The notes beneath the pieces were generated by a model that did not search any database, was not told the DNA's origin, and was given only the letters and a program-made list of their open reading frames with translations. A stretch of DNA of 6,247 bases, taken from assembly GCA_017305815.1 (NCBI GenBank), contig JAFKJZ010000552.1, forward strand, positions 1 to 6,247, in the 5' to 3' direction. How positions within the stretch are numbered: the first letter of the stretch is position 1; each line of letters opens with the position of its first letter. The DNA comes from Hyphomicrobiales bacterium (GTDB lineage: Bacteria > Pseudomonadota > Alphaproteobacteria > Rhizobiales > Kaistiaceae). Made by a program: the position numbers and the translations under genes. Shown here in pieces: positions 1-6,247 of the stretch.

Positions 1-31
1 GGCCGCGCGGACAGGCCGCTTTCCTGGCAGC

Positions 32-643
32 TTACGACGCCTCTGTCAGGCGTGCCACATAGCACGCCATCTGGTCGACTTCGAGATGTACCCGGTCGTC
101 GACCTTGCGCGCGCCCCAGGTGGTGACGTCGGGGCTCAGCGTGTGCGGGATCAGAAGAACCGAGAAGCGGTTGCCCTCGACCCAGTTGACGGTGAGCGAG
201 GTGCCGTCGAGTGCGACCGAGCCCTTGGTGGCGATGAAGCGGGCGAGGCTGGCCGGCGCCTCGAAGACGAAGCGCGTGGTCTCGCCGAGTTCCTCACGGC
301 CGACGATGGTGGCGAGGCCGTCGACATGGCCGGAAACCATATGGCCGCCGAGCTCGTCGCCGAGCTTCAGCGCCCGCTCCAGATTGATCGCCTCCCCGGC
401 CTGCCAGTTACCGACTTCGGTGAGCGCGAGCGTTTCCGGCGCCGCCTCGACGTCGAAGCGTGTCCGGCCATTCGGCTGCGGGTCAATCGAGATCACGGTG
501 AGGCAGACGCCGGCGCAGGCGATCGACGCCCCGATGTCGATCGTCGCCGCATCGTAGCGGCTGTCGATGGTGATCCGGTTGACGTCGTTGCGACGCTCGA
601 TCGCCGTGACCTTGCCGACGTCGGAGATGATACCCGTGAACAT
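32..643 (-). CDS. ribE: Riboflavin synthase, alpha chain
   Basis: This enzyme catalyses the last step of riboflavin synthesis, the dismutation of two 6,7-dimethyl-8-ribityllumazine molecules into riboflavin and the pyrimidinedione precursor, in the cytosol as a trimer. The 203-residue product has the family's usual length and its two tandem lumazine-binding barrels (about 1-97 and 98-195). Visible signatures are the N-terminal MFTGI, the first-barrel GVCLTV with Cys47, the barrel junction GGHMVSGHVDG (99-109) and the second-barrel DGTSLTVN (146-153). The first barrel reads CAGVCLTV where many members have VNGVCLTV, a mild change. The start lies 3 bases after the ribD stop, with an AAAGGG stretch inside the ribD 3' end as a distant ribosome site, so translation is probably coupled to ribD. 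The gene is also called ribC in some genomes. Identification is secure. Confidence 0.96.
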   Translation of the reverse strand: MFTGIISDVGKVTAIERRNDVNRITIDSRYDAATIDIGASIACAGVCLTVISIDPQPNGRTRFDVEAAPETLALTEVGNWQAGEAINLERALKLGDELGGHMVSGHVDGLATIVGREELGETTRFVFEAPASLARFIATKGSVALDGTSLTVNWVEGNRFSVLLIPHTLSPDVTTWGARKVDDRVHLEVDQMACYVARLTEAS

Positions 644-646
644 TGT

Positions 647-1780
647 TCAGACTGCCCTTTCGTAGCGAACCATTCGGTCTTCGCCGAGACGCGCTTCCTC
701 GACGCGGCGGAAGCGCGGACTGCGCTCGATCGCCGAAAGCGCACCGCCCGCGAGCGCGCGCACGCCATCCGGCCCGACCACCACCGGCGCGTGAAACAGA
801 ACCACTTCATCCAGGAGGCCGCGCCCGAGCAGGGAAGCCGCCACCCTGGCGCCGCCCTCGGCCAGAAGCCGGGTCACGCCGCGCTCCGCCAGCAGGCGCA
901 TCGCCGCCTCAATGTCGATGCCGCCGGATCCAGTGCCGACCGGCAGGATCTCGACGCCATGCGCCAGCAGAGCCTCACGGTGGGCGAGCGGCGCCTCATT
1001 ACTGCAGACAACCCAGAGCGCCGTATCGGCGGCGCCCCGGACGAGCGACGATTTCGGCGAAAGCCGCGCCTGGGTATCGAGCACGATGCGGATCGGCGAA
1101 TGCGCCCGCAGGCCCGGGACCCGGACCGTCAGGCTCGGATCGTCGACGAGCGCGGTGCCGATGCCGATCAGCGTGGCGTCGGCCTCGATGCGCATGGTCT
1201 GCAGCCTGGCGAACGCCTCCCGGCCGGAAACCAGCATCCGCTCGCCGGTCTGTCGGCCAATCATGCCATCGGCGGAAACGGCGAGCTTCAACGTTACATG
1301 CGGCCGCCCGGCCGCAAGAACGGAAATGGTGCCGGCATGCAACCGCCTGGCCTCGTCGCCGAGTACGCCGACGGTGACGGCAACGCCGGCGTCGCGCAAT
1401 TGCGCATGGCCGCGCCCGGTGATCTGCGGATCGGGACTCTCGAGCGCGCTGACCACGCGAGAAACGCCCGCCTCGATCAGTGCCTGGACGTCGGAGACAC
1501 CATCAACGGCGACCGGCGACGGCTCCAGCGTCGTGTAGAGAGTGCTATCGCGAGCCAATTCGCCCGCCATGGCGAGCGCACCGCGCTCTGCATGTGGGAT
1601 GCCACCGGCCGCGGTGTTGCCGCGACCGAAGATGACAGGCTCGCCGCTTTCGACCCCGACGACGAGCGCGCCGACCGCCGGGGCGACGGAACCGAGATTG
1701 CGACGGCCGAAGCGGAGCGCGACGGCCATGAGCCGGCGGTCCAGTTCGGGATCGGCGTTGCCCGTTCGCTCCGTCGCCAT
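647..1780 (-). CDS. ribD: RibD-type riboflavin protein: reductase domain with a degenerate deaminase domain
   Basis: RibD normally deaminates and then reduces the pyrimidine intermediate after GTP cyclohydrolase II. The 377 residues show the usual order: cytidine-deaminase-like domain (about 10-145), then a DHFR-like reductase (about 158-375). The reductase has TLKLAVSADG (163-172), GIGTALVDDP (206-215) with the following TVR, and LAEGG (306-310), all family hallmarks. The deaminase domain is abnormal. HAE (63-65) is present, but the two zinc cysteines expected in LEPC-x8-C are Ser88 and Asp97 at unchanged spacing, and the substrate-binding PNP motif is reduced to APAVG (33-37). I infer loss of deaminase activity and probable retention of reductase, although the reductase also differs from consensus around 187-197. 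The start follows a GGGGGTG stretch, 39 bases after nrdR. The gene is very likely co-transcribed with nrdR and ribE. A divergent paralogue beside an intact ribD elsewhere is the main alternative. Confidence 0.9.
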   Translation of the reverse strand: MATERTGNADPELDRRLMAVALRFGRRNLGSVAPAVGALVVGVESGEPVIFGRGNTAAGGIPHAERGALAMAGELARDSTLYTTLEPSPVAVDGVSDVQALIEAGVSRVVSALESPDPQITGRGHAQLRDAGVAVTVGVLGDEARRLHAGTISVLAAGRPHVTLKLAVSADGMIGRQTGERMLVSGREAFARLQTMRIEADATLIGIGTALVDDPSLTVRVPGLRAHSPIRIVLDTQARLSPKSSLVRGAADTALWVVCSNEAPLAHREALLAHGVEILPVGTGSGGIDIEAAMRLLAERGVTRLLAEGGARVAASLLGRGLLDEVVLFHAPVVVGPDGVRALAGGALSAIERSPRFRRVEEARLGEDRMVRYERAV

Positions 1781-1819
1781 CCGACACCCCCGCAGGTTTC
1801 GAGCGAGACCGGGAAAGCC

Positions 1820-2299
1820 CTAGTCGCGCTCCTCGGCGTCCGCCACGTCCTGGCTCGAAAGCTCGTCCAGCACGGTGGAGAAGTCCTTGGCCTCGCGGAA
1901 ATTGCGATAGACCGAGGCAAACCGCACATAGGCGACGTCATCGAGGCCCTTCAGCGCCTCCATGACATAGACGCCGATCTGCTCCGCATTGATCTCGCTC
2001 TCGCCGCTGCTTTCGAGCTGGCGGACGACACCGTTGACCATGCGCTCGACGCGCTCGGGATCGACCGGCCGCTTGCGCAACGCGACCTGGACCGACCGCA
2101 TCAGCTTGTCGCGATCGAAAGGGACACGCCGGCCGCTTTTCTTGATGACGATCAGCTCGCGCAGCTGGATCCGCTCGAAGGTCGTGAACCGGCCGCCGCA
2201 ATCCGCGCAGACCCGCCGCCGCCGGATGGACGTATTGTCCTCCGACGGACGGGAGTCCTTCACCTGCGTGTCGTCGCTACCGCAATAGGGACAACGCAT
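1820..2299 (-). CDS. nrdR: Transcriptional repressor NrdR
   Basis: NrdR represses ribonucleotide reductase genes by binding NrdR boxes when its ATP-cone is loaded with ATP/dATP. The 159-residue product matches the family length. It has an N-terminal zinc ribbon with CPYC (Cys3, Cys6) and CADC (Cys31, Cys34), with the basic IRRRRV (25-30) just before the second pair, which contributes to DNA binding. The ATP-cone follows at about 49-139, starting at [11 protein letters not shown] and ending at [11 protein letters not shown]. The C-terminal tail is acidic (DVADAEERD). The start is 12 bases after the glyA stop, with GGGGAA as a plausible ribosome site that overlaps the intergenic gap, so coupling to glyA is likely. 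I saw no NrdR box pair in this window, so its targets lie elsewhere. Linkage to ribD is common in proteobacteria. Identification is secure. Confidence 0.97.
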   Translation of the reverse strand: MRCPYCGSDDTQVKDSRPSEDNTSIRRRRVCADCGGRFTTFERIQLRELIVIKKSGRRVPFDRDKLMRSVQVALRKRPVDPERVERMVNGVVRQLESSGESEINAEQIGVYVMEALKGLDDVAYVRFASVYRNFREAKDFSTVLDELSSQDVADAEERD

Positions 2300-2311
2300 G
2301 GAGTTCCCCGA

Positions 2312-3619
<1,308 letters not shown>

Positions 3620-3712
3620 GGGGCGGTCCATCCTGTTGGCGGTACCGGAATCGTGCCAGAGACGGCACGTGCCGGAACCCGCGCGGCGTACCATATGTAG
3701 GGGTAGACGCCA

Positions 3713-3736
3713 AGAAAAAGGGCCTCATCGGCCCTT
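3713..3736 (-). terminator. Intrinsic terminator after ldtP
   Basis: On the minus strand AAGGGCC (from 3736) pairs with GGCCCTT (to 3718) across a 5-base loop, giving a 7-bp stem. Five T residues then run from 3719 to 3715 and continue as CTTGG. It lies about 64 bases past the ldtP stop and before glyA, so it should separate the two transcription units. The plus-strand reading has only TTC after the stem and is not a good terminator. Confidence 0.8.
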
Positions 3737-3748
3737 CAATTAACGGTT

Positions 3749-3777
3749 GTCGTTCCGGGCAATTGGCGCGGAACGAC
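3749..3777 (-). other. Inverted repeat (hairpin) between ldtP and its terminator
   Basis: GTCGTTCCG (3749-3757) and CGGAACGAC (3769-3777) are a perfect 9-bp inverted repeat around an 11-base spacer that contains CAATTG. It starts about 22 bases after the ldtP stop and 12 bases before the terminator stem. There is no T tract behind it on the minus strand, so it is not itself a classic terminator. An RNA hairpin protecting the 3' end of ldtP mRNA, or a protein-binding site, are both possible. Confidence 0.55.
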
Positions 3778-3799
3778 GCTTTCAGGGCCTGCCAGCGAC

Positions 3800-5092
3800 C
3801 TATTGTAGCGCCAGCTGGCCGATGCCGTCGCGATTGTAGATGTCATCGCGGAAATGGGTCACGCCGTCGGCCATCGCCCAGGCGCTGATATATTGCAGGT
3901 AGAGCGGAATCTCCGGCCTAGGATTGATGTCGACCTGCTCGCCCGACTTGAAGATCTGGTCGATGCGCTCGCGCGGGAACTCCGGCGTGTCGCGCAGCAG
4001 CCAGCCGATCAGCTGGCGGATGTTCTGCACGCGGATGCAGCCCGACGAGTCGAAGCGCTGCTCGCGGCCGAAGATGTCCTTCTGCGGCGTGTCGTGCATG
4101 TACACCTGCTCGTCGTTGTGGAACGAGATGCGCACGGTGCCGAGCGAGTTGAAATCACCCGGATCCTGGCGGAAGCGGTAGCCCTTGGTCGCCTGGTCGG
4201 TGTTCCAGTCGATCGCCGTCGGCGGCACTTCCATGCCGCTCTGGTCGTAGATGCGGATATGCTTCTTGGTCAGGTAGTCCGGCGACTTTTGCATCAGCGG
4301 GATCAGGTCCTTGCGGATGATCGAGGCCGGCACGGTCCAGAACGGATTGAAGCTGACGCGATAGATCTTGGTGGCGAGCACCGGCGTCGGACGATCGACC
4401 TTGCCGACGACGGCGGTGTGGCGCGAGATGACGCGGCCGTTCTCGACCACCTCGATCGCTGCGGCCGGGATGTTGATCATCACGTAGCGTTCGCCGAGGA
4501 AGCCCGACATAGAGCGCAGGCGGACCAGGTTGGTCTGCAGCTGGCCGAGACGGACATCTGCCGGAACGTTCATCATGTTGATGGTCGACTGGCCGGCGAC
4601 GCCATCGGCCGGCAGGCCGTGCCGGGCCTGGAAGCGGCGCAGGCCGGCATCGACATAGGAATCGAAGGTCTGCGAATTGCCGGCGCCGGCGGCGAGATCA
4701 CCGGTAACGGTCAGGCGCTGGCGCAGGATGACAACGTTGGGATCCTTGAGGCCGAGGCTGAGCTTCTTGTCGGCCGGAACCATGGGCCAGCCGCCGCGCG
4801 CCACGATATCGGTATAGTTCTGGATCGCGTATTCGACCGCCTGCGCCGTATCGGGCGACAGGATCGGCGCCGAGGTGCGCACGGATGCGGCGCCGCTCGA
4901 CGCGGCATCGAAGCCGTCGGACCAGTCGCCGCTGCTGCTCTGCAGCACCTGATTGATCGGATCGTCGCTCTGCGCCATCGCCGCGATCGGCGCCGCAACC
5001 GAGGCGGCCAGGGCGCCGGCCAGGGTGCGCAACGCGCCACGCCGCGTCATCCGGGCCGCCGGGAGGAGATTGGTGTTCTTGGATCCGCTCAT
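3800..5092 (-). CDS. ldtP: Exported L,D-transpeptidase (YcbB-like), LdtP
   Basis: The product is predicted to form 3-3 cross-links in peptidoglycan, or attach proteins to it, in the periplasm. The 430 residues begin with an export signal whose TRRGALRT (16-23) resembles a twin-arginine motif, then an alanine-rich hydrophobic stretch and a likely cleavage after AMA (38-40). A Ser/Ala-rich linker follows, then a peptidoglycan-binding helix region with RRFQARHGLPADGVAGQST (152-170). The YkuD catalytic domain spans about 200-390, with the YcbB-type insertion, His333 in MHDTP and the catalytic Cys352 in SSGCIRV. A 40-residue tail ends the protein. The frame is open to an ATG at 5311; I chose 5092 because it puts the signal peptide near the N-terminus and the extra 73 residues are Arg-rich and unlike the family. 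An ATG at 5050, right at TRRG, is also possible. No strong ribosome site favours either. The neighbouring ldtR supports the assignment; in Liberibacter LdtR controls the equivalent gene. Confidence 0.92.
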   Translation of the reverse strand: MSGSKNTNLLPAARMTRRGALRTLAGALAASVAAPIAAMAQSDDPINQVLQSSSGDWSDGFDAASSGAASVRTSAPILSPDTAQAVEYAIQNYTDIVARGGWPMVPADKKLSLGLKDPNVVILRQRLTVTGDLAAGAGNSQTFDSYVDAGLRRFQARHGLPADGVAGQSTINMMNVPADVRLGQLQTNLVRLRSMSGFLGERYVMINIPAAAIEVVENGRVISRHTAVVGKVDRPTPVLATKIYRVSFNPFWTVPASIIRKDLIPLMQKSPDYLTKKHIRIYDQSGMEVPPTAIDWNTDQATKGYRFRQDPGDFNSLGTVRISFHNDEQVYMHDTPQKDIFGREQRFDSSGCIRVQNIRQLIGWLLRDTPEFPRERIDQIFKSGEQVDINPRPEIPLYLQYISAWAMADGVTHFRDDIYNRDGIGQLALQ

Positions 5093-5191
5093 GTCGATAC
5101 TTCTGGAAGCTCGCCTGTACTGGGAGCCCGCGAACCGATCGCCCGCCCCCGATCTTCGACTGCGGCTAGCACGCGCCGCGAACCTTGAAAA

Positions 5192-5203
5192 CAGGCCGGC
5201 CTG
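5192..5203. repeat. 12-bp perfect palindrome in the ldtP leader
   Basis: CAGGCCGGCCTG reads the same on both strands. It lies about 100 bases before the chosen ldtP start and is followed on the minus strand by TTTTC. It could be a regulator site or a small leader hairpin. GC-rich palindromes of this length can also arise by chance, so function is uncertain. Confidence 0.35.
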
Positions 5204-5303
5204 AAGCCGACCCCACCACCACGCGAAACGCACAGCGCCGCGACTGTACCCACTCCATACAGACGATCCGCACGCGCGACACCGCACAATCCGTATGCCT
5301 CTG

Positions 5304-5335
5304 GCTTTCATGTCACTATGGCGCTTTCATGTCAC
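5304..5335. repeat. Paired 13-bp direct repeat, candidate LdtR operator
   Basis: GCTTTCATGTCAC occurs at 5304-5316 and again, identically, at 5323-5335, a 19-bp period with a 6-base spacer. On the strand of ldtP it reads GTGACATGAAAGC. It lies in the only region that can carry the ldtP promoter, beside the gene for a MarR regulator of the family that controls this transpeptidase. The repeat is seen directly; its role as a binding site is inference. Confidence 0.6.
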
Positions 5336-5399
5336 ACCGCCGCAACGCAGCGCAGTCGCCCGGATGCGTGCCGCGCCGCCAACCCGCCGCCGAACGTGC

Positions 5400-5430
5400 A
5401 AAAGCCCCGGCAGGGGGGGCCGGGGCTTTT
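5400..5430 (-). terminator. Intrinsic terminator after ldtR
   Basis: AAAAGCCCCGGC (5400-5411) and GCCGGGGCTTTT (5419-5430) form a perfect 12-bp stem with a 7-base loop that is C-rich on the minus strand. It starts 22 bases after the ldtR stop, and the minus-strand RNA ends in UUUU within the stem. Because the stem ends in A/T on both sides it could also work on the plus strand, but no plus-strand gene reaches it. Confidence 0.85.
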
Positions 5431-5451
5431 GGAGGGTCAGGCGATCCTGCT

Positions 5452-5964
5452 TCAGAGGCGATACAGGATCTGGTCGGTCCAGAAGCGCTCGAGGCGCTGC
5501 AGCGAGCGGTTCAACTGCTGGAAGTCGTCGATGGCGATGCCGCCGATCTGTTCGATCGACTTCATGTGGCGCTCATAGACACCGGCGACGATGGCGGCGA
5601 CTTCCCGGCCCGCCTCGGTCAGGCTGACGCGAACCGAACGGCGATCCATCCGCGAACGCTGGTGGTGGATGTAGCCCATCTCGACCAGCTTCTTGAGATT
5701 GTAGGAGACATTGGAGCCGAGATAGTAGCCGCGGGTGCGCAGCTCGCCTGCGGTCAGCTCGGAGTCGCCGATGTTGAACAGCAGCAGCGCCTGGGTGCTG
5801 TTGATGTCGGAGCGCCCCTCGCGGTCGAACTCGTCCTTGACGACATCCAGCAGGCGGCGGTGCAGACGCTCGACGAGCGTCACGGCCTCCATGTAAAGCG
5901 GCTTGAGTTCCGAAGTAGACTGGGGCTTGGCGACCGTTTCGACTGCCCGAGCTGCGCTGATCAT
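5452..5964 (-). CDS. ldtR: MarR-family regulator, LdtR type
   Basis: This is a winged helix-turn-helix regulator, expected to be a dimer. The 170 residues show an N-terminal helical dimerisation region (about 20-50), the DNA-binding domain (about 56-122) with STQALLLFNIG, the recognition helix at about 83-98 (GSNVSYNLKKLVEMGY) and a wing with the MarR-like RMDRRSVRVSLTEAG (105-119), then long C-terminal helices (about 123-165) that complete the dimer interface. The position beside the L,D-transpeptidase gene identifies it as LdtR, whose Liberibacter homologue regulates that gene and is implicated in osmotic stress tolerance. The frame extends upstream to a TTG at 5991, which has an AGGTG ten bases before it. 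I prefer the ATG at 5964 for the AGAGAGG eight bases upstream. The TTG start would add nine residues. Confidence 0.9.
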   Translation of the reverse strand: MISAARAVETVAKPQSTSELKPLYMEAVTLVERLHRRLLDVVKDEFDREGRSDINSTQALLLFNIGDSELTAGELRTRGYYLGSNVSYNLKKLVEMGYIHHQRSRMDRRSVRVSLTEAGREVAAIVAGVYERHMKSIEQIGGIAIDDFQQLNRSLQRLERFWTDQILYRL

Positions 5965-5972
5965 CTTCTGTG

Positions 5973-5979
5973 CCTCTCT
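5973..5979 (-). promoter_or_regulatory. Ribosome binding site deciding the ldtR start
   Basis: AGAGAGG on the minus strand lies 8 bases before the ATG at 5964. It favours that codon over the upstream in-frame TTG at 5991. Confidence 0.6.
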
Positions 5980-6019
5980 GTTCCGCGGCAAGTATTCTTC
6001 TCACCTCATGACAACGGAA

Positions 6020-6049
6020 CTTATAGGCGGCATTTGAAAATCATCTTAA
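6020..6049 (-). promoter_or_regulatory. Putative ldtR promoter
   Basis: On the minus strand TTAAGA (6049-6044) and TATAAG (6025-6020) are separated by 18 bases, matching sigma-70 hexamers at 4/6 and 5/6 positions. The site is in an AT-richer patch of an otherwise GC-rich window. Transcription would begin near 6013, about 49 bases before the chosen ldtR start. This is by eye only. Confidence 0.45.
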
Positions 6050-6154
6050 GGATCAGGATTAACAGCCACTTACCCGGCAGGTTGGCATTCGAAACGGATT
6101 CTATCGTTAAAAACTTGCTATATGGCGAGCGGAACGCCGCGCCCCACCTCGGTT

Positions 6155-6247
6155 TCAGCCGGTCGCCGCCTCGTGCCGGCGGCTCATGACGAGCAGGCCG
6201 ACGAAGACCAGAAGGGCGATGACGTGGAACGAGACGACGAAAAGGTT
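6155..6247 (-). CDS. C-terminal end of a membrane protein (partial)
   Basis: The last 30 codons and stop of a gene that continues beyond the right edge. The peptide has a hydrophobic stretch (NLFVVSFHVIALLVFVGLLV) that looks like a final transmembrane helix, followed by a short basic tail, MSRRHEAATG, probably cytoplasmic by the positive-inside rule. The family cannot be told from this; a multi-pass transporter or permease is plausible. Its stop is about 190 bases before ldtR. No clear terminator follows it, only weak GC-rich inverted repeats, so read-through into ldtR is not excluded. Confidence 0.6.
   Translation of the reverse strand, partial: NLFVVSFHVIALLVFVGLLVMSRRHEAATG

Larger units (their letters stand above)
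5093..5399 (-). promoter_or_regulatory. Long upstream region of ldtP
   Basis: About 307 bases lie between the ldtR terminator and the chosen ldtP start. I see no convincing gene here on either strand. The region holds the direct repeat at 5304-5335 and the palindrome at 5192-5203. The ldtP promoter must be here because the terminator isolates ldtP from ldtR, but I could not find a well-spaced -35/-10 pair. GTGACA within the repeats resembles a -35 hexamer without a good partner. Confidence 0.55.

Noticed and set aside
1..31. GCGG-ACAGG-CCGC hairpin after ribE
   Set aside because: It is a 4-bp stem without a T run on the minus strand. The T-like tract is on the plus strand, where no gene ends.
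3620..3694. N-terminal extension of GlyA by 25 residues
   Set aside because: It is unlike the family N-terminus and makes the protein longer than usual; the ATG at 3619 fits better.
3854..5188. Plus-strand open frame of 444 codons opposite ldtP
   Set aside because: It is the same GC-bias shadow; the His- and Asp-rich translation has no domain signature.
5093..5311. N-terminal extension of LdtP by 73 residues
   Set aside because: The extension is Arg/Ser/Gly-rich, would bury the signal peptide internally, begins inside the direct repeat, and has no ribosome site.
6165..6183. GCCGCC / GGCGGC inverted repeat near the end of the partial membrane protein gene
   Set aside because: It lies within coding sequence, has a short stem and no T tract; probably composition.
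5185..6189. Plus-strand open frame of 334 codons across the ldtP leader, ldtR and the region upstream
   Set aside because: It crosses the ldtR terminator and promoter and is antisense to ldtR, and its product resembles no family.

Overview
The window is a GC-rich segment of an alphaproteobacterial chromosome, most likely from Hyphomicrobiales (Rhizobiales). The evidence is gene content and order: an LdtR-type MarR regulator, a YcbB-like L,D-transpeptidase, glyA, nrdR, ribD and riboflavin synthase, all on the minus strand. From memory, Sinorhizobium and relatives share this order. The genus cannot be named from the sequence.

Read in the direction of transcription (high to low coordinates), the window opens with the last 30 codons of a membrane protein (6155-6247). 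A short AT-richer gap with a plausible promoter leads into ldtR (5452-5964), which ends at a strong intrinsic terminator (5400-5430). About 300 bases without a gene follow. They hold a perfect 13-bp direct repeat and a 12-bp palindrome, and lead to the exported L,D-transpeptidase gene ldtP (3800-5092). A hairpin (3749-3777) and then an intrinsic terminator (3713-3736) separate ldtP from a compact four-gene run: glyA (2312-3619), nrdR (1820-2299), ribD (647-1780) and ribE (32-643), with gaps of 12, 39 and 3 bases. The first 31 bases hold nothing clear.

Functionally there are two modules. ldtR/ldtP concerns cell-wall remodelling: a regulator of the family known in Liberibacter to control the transpeptidase beside it. 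glyA-nrdR-ribD-ribE supplies one-carbon units (serine to glycine), senses nucleotides to repress ribonucleotide reductase genes, and makes riboflavin.

The most unusual observation is in RibD. Its N-terminal deaminase domain keeps the HAE motif but has Ser88 and Asp97 where the family has its two zinc-binding cysteines, and the PNP motif is shortened. The protein looks like a reductase carrying a probably inactive deaminase domain, the state known for plant PyrR. If so, the deamination step must be done by another protein. The second point of interest is the paired repeat upstream of ldtP, with a looser match at the predicted ldtR start site, as a candidate LdtR operator.
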